Of a stretch of DNA of 7,766 nucleotides, positions 6,104 through 7,766 are shown piece after piece. A program made the translations under genes and the position numbers. A model generated the notes under the pieces. That model saw nothing but the letters and a program-made list of their open reading frames with translations. It ran no database searches and was not told the DNA's origin. Positions within the stretch are counted from its first letter, which is position 1. Each line of letters starts with the position of its first letter. This DNA is from Acidobacteriaceae bacterium (lineage in GTDB: Bacteria > Acidobacteriota > Terriglobia > Terriglobales > Acidobacteriaceae): positions 1-7,766 of the forward strand of contig PMGP01000067.1 in the NCBI GenBank assembly GCA_003156235.1. Direction: 5' to 3'.

Positions 6104-7243
6104 TTAGACAGATCTCCCAGGAGCTGAACTAGATACGGCGGCGAATACGGCTCGCTCCAATTGGTCTGCTGCCCATTTAGCGGTTCGTAAGCTTGCCTGT
6201 TCCTGACCCAACCTGCCCATGGCCTGTGCGGCACTCTTGTCACGCGATAACTCAAGCATGGCGTTCTTAAGCGCCATTGGATCTCCGGCGGGCACAATGA
6301 TCCCGGTTCCTCTTCGAACGTAGTCAGCAACCGCACCGACGCTGTCTGTCGTCACAATCGGAAGACCCGCAATCGCAGCCTCTGCAAGCGCCAAGGAATA
6401 CGGTTCCTTGATGGCAGGCATAACATACGCATCTGCCGCGGCGTAGAAATCGTATAGTGTTTCAAAATCCGTAGGCGAAACAAACCGCACTCGACTGAGG
6501 CCTTGTGCGCTCACGAGTCTCTTCACTTCGTCGCAGTCCGGTCCGTCCCCGACCAGCACAAGGCAAGCGTGTGCATCCGCGGCGCAGACTCCAGCGAAGG
6601 CATTAACAAGATGTGTAAGCCCCCGCTCTGGAATCATCCGGCCAACAAATAAGAAGGCGAAGTCTTCAAGGGCAATATCCAGCGATCTTCGAAATTCATT
6701 CCGTTTAAGCCGCCGATCGTCGAGGGAATGTTTCAGATATGTATAGTCGAGGCAGTACGCACCCTCGAATATCCTGTCGTTCTTCATTCCACACTTTTCG
6801 ATAAGCGCCCGCGAAGCCGAGCCAGGAACCCATACGGCGGCGGCCTGTTTAAGAATCGCGCGAAGCAGCCACTTTCGAGCCGGCTTGTTTGGATATTCAA
6901 TCGTGTCCCCCGAGTAGATAAGCGGCGTTCCGCTCGCCCAGCAATATAGCATCGCTAGAATCAAAGTTACGTCGAAATAGCCGGGAACTACAACGGCGTC
7001 GAACTTCCCGCGGACTAGAGCCGTCACTATACCGGGATGCAGCCATGAGCGGGACAGAATTCTAAAGCCTTTCCTTAGTTGAGTGTTCGGATAGCCACCG
7101 TCCGGCTCGACTCTATAGGGATGATTGGTGTCAGTTGGAAACATTGTAAGTACGCATAACTCAATGTTTCTTCGACGGTGTACCTCGGTGAATACCGGAT
7201 CACGGTAGGGAGCGCGGTGATGGGACAGAACGCATACTCTCAT
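6104..7243 (-). CDS. Glycosyltransferase, GT4 family (GT-B fold, EX7E)
   Basis: A 379-residue retaining-type glycosyltransferase predicted to add one sugar to the lipid-linked repeat unit in the cytoplasm. The N-terminal acceptor domain opens with RVCVLSHHRAPYRDPVF (2-18), a pattern common in GT4 enzymes that read 'PYR-P-F'. VVVPGYFD (84-91) and YSGDT (110-114) form its middle. The donor domain has FLFVGRMIPERGLTHL (197-212), LVLVGDGPD (228-236) and the EX7E motif EPYSLALAE (Glu280 to Glu288), followed by GLPIVTTDSVGAVADYV, so all key elements of a functional enzyme are present. ATG 7243 has AGGTG at 7249-7253, five bases upstream. The sugar specificity is not readable. It is followed after some 75-100 bases by the next glycosyltransferase. 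Confidence 0.92.
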   Translation of the reverse strand: MRVCVLSHHRAPYRDPVFTEVHRRRNIELCVLTMFPTDTNHPYRVEPDGGYPNTQLRKGFRILSRSWLHPGIVTALVRGKFDAVVVPGYFDVTLILAMLYCWASGTPLIYSGDTIEYPNKPARKWLLRAILKQAAAVWVPGSASRALIEKCGMKNDRIFEGAYCLDYTYLKHSLDDRRLKRNEFRRSLDIALEDFAFLFVGRMIPERGLTHLVNAFAGVCAADAHACLVLVGDGPDCDEVKRLVSAQGLSRVRFVSPTDFETLYDFYAAADAYVMPAIKEPYSLALAEAAIAGLPIVTTDSVGAVADYVRRGTGIIVPAGDPMALKNAMLELSRDKSAAQAMGRLGQEQASLRTAKWAADQLERAVFAAVSSSAPGRSV

Positions 7244-7279
7244 ACTTGCACCTGTTCTTGTTTCGGCCTTGAAAGGTTG

Positions 7280-7432
7280 CTACGCGGCGGCATAGCTCAC
7301 ATCCTCATTCTGAAAGTAGTTCTGGACACGTTGCGGTTGTTCCTGAAAGCTGACCATGGTGCTTATCGCCGCTCGTCGCAACCTTATGGCAAGCCCCGGT
7401 GTTGGAGGAATGCCGAGTCCCTTAGCGCGCAT
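7280..7432 (-). CDS. Small ORF of 50 codons overlapping the end of the ligase gene (unrecognised)
   Basis: A minus-strand frame from ATG 7432 to TAG 7280 overlaps the last 11 bases of the membrane-protein gene (ATGCGCGCTAA) and fills most of the 178-base gap before the next glycosyltransferase. It begins MRAKGLGIPPTPGLAIRLRR and ends with QNEDVSYAAA; residues 17-20 are basic and the second half is rich in glutamine. I recognise no family. The stop-start overlap resembles the coupled junctions elsewhere in this operon, but there is no clear ribosome site. It may equally be chance or the remnant of a longer gene. Confidence 0.2.
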   Translation of the reverse strand: MRAKGLGIPPTPGLAIRLRRAAISTMVSFQEQPQRVQNYFQNEDVSYAAA

Positions 7433-7766
7433 CTGACTTCTGCCTTTCGCTGACTACGACGGCTTGGTTCCGTAACGATTTAGAAAGGATCATGGGATTC
7501 GAACGTATTGCAGGAACGCTGCTCCGCCGAAGTCCGCCTAGCAAATAGGCAATATATCCGGCTAAGAGGGTAGAATTATAGTCGACGATACTAAAGAGCA
7601 CTCCGCAACTGCCGACAAAATAGGCAGCAACGATAGCCATTCCGGCGCGACCCGCGACAGGCCACCTCCGGTCGCATACAGATGTGAGCACCAGAAGCCG
7701 CCATATAAGAAATATAAAGGCAAGACCATAGAATATTCCGCCCTCTGCAAGAAACCCGAGGATGGT
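7422..7766 (-). CDS. O-antigen ligase/polymerase-type membrane protein, C-terminal part (partial)
   Basis: The frame is open from the right window edge to TAA 7424-7422 and yields 114 residues. It starts TILGFLAEGGIFYGLAFIF, matching the 'N-yL-~laE~G~~g~~~' segment that opens one of the last membrane helices in Wzy/WaaL-type O-antigen ligases. A hydrophobic helix covers about 9-29. A basic cytoplasmic loop (CDRRWPVAGR) follows, then a hydrophobic stretch at 41-79 with SIVDYNSTLLAGYIAYLLGG, and a polar, mildly basic tail of about 35 residues. This helix-loop-helix-tail order is the standard end of the family. Its role would be polymerising repeat units or ligating the glycan on the periplasmic side of the inner membrane. 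Which of the two cannot be decided from this fragment; the main periplasmic loop lies outside the window. Confidence 0.65.
   Translation of the reverse strand, partial: TILGFLAEGGIFYGLAFIFLIWRLLVLTSVCDRRWPVAGRAGMAIVAAYFVGSCGVLFSIVDYNSTLLAGYIAYLLGGLRRSSVPAIRSNPMILSKSLRNQAVVVSERQKSDAR

Noticed and set aside
5926..6336. A 136-codon minus-strand frame spanning the junction of the two GT4 genes
   Set aside because: It overlaps the ends of both well-supported glycosyltransferases in a different frame and has no recognisable domain.

Overview
This window is part of an exopolysaccharide / O-antigen-type biosynthesis cluster on a bacterial chromosome. All the polysaccharide genes lie on the minus strand, so transcription runs from position 7766 towards position 1. 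The Ugd and UDP-xylose synthase sequences (for example the TSECYGDPLEHPQ stretch of the epimerase) look to me most like Acidobacteriota (Terriglobia) or a similar soil bacterium. That placement is pattern memory, not a search result, and should be held loosely.

In transcription order the window holds: the C-terminal end of an O-antigen ligase/polymerase-type membrane protein (7766-7422, open at the window edge); a 50-codon ORF overlapping its stop (7432-7280); two GT-B (GT4-like) glycosyltransferases (7243-6104 and about 6029-4761); a WcaF-like left-handed beta-helix acetyltransferase (4764-4147); a family 2 glycosyltransferase of the WaaE/KdtX type (4144-3200); a short methyltransferase remnant (3195-2941); UDP-glucose 6-dehydrogenase (2926-1493); UDP-glucuronate decarboxylase (1421-450); and the first 61 codons of another GT4 glycosyltransferase (323-138). 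That last gene is cut off by the end of an IS630-type insertion sequence, whose transposase C-terminus reads on the plus strand at 2-133.

The two sugar-nucleotide enzymes form a consecutive route, UDP-glucose to UDP-glucuronate to UDP-xylose. The repeat unit made here therefore probably contains xylose and/or glucuronate, assembled by the three intact glycosyltransferases, decorated by an O-acetyl group, and polymerised or ligated by the membrane protein. Several junctions are tight (a 4-base overlap at 4761-4764, 2 bases between 4147 and 4144, 4 bases between 3200 and 3195), which fits one operon.

The cluster shows signs of decay or rearrangement at two points: the IS630 insertion at the left end and the truncated methyltransferase upstream of ugd. 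I see no tRNA, rRNA, CRISPR array or convincing rho-independent terminator. The longest gene-poor stretches are under 300 bases. I do not see a fundamentally new system; the interest lies in the remnants and the predicted sugar composition.
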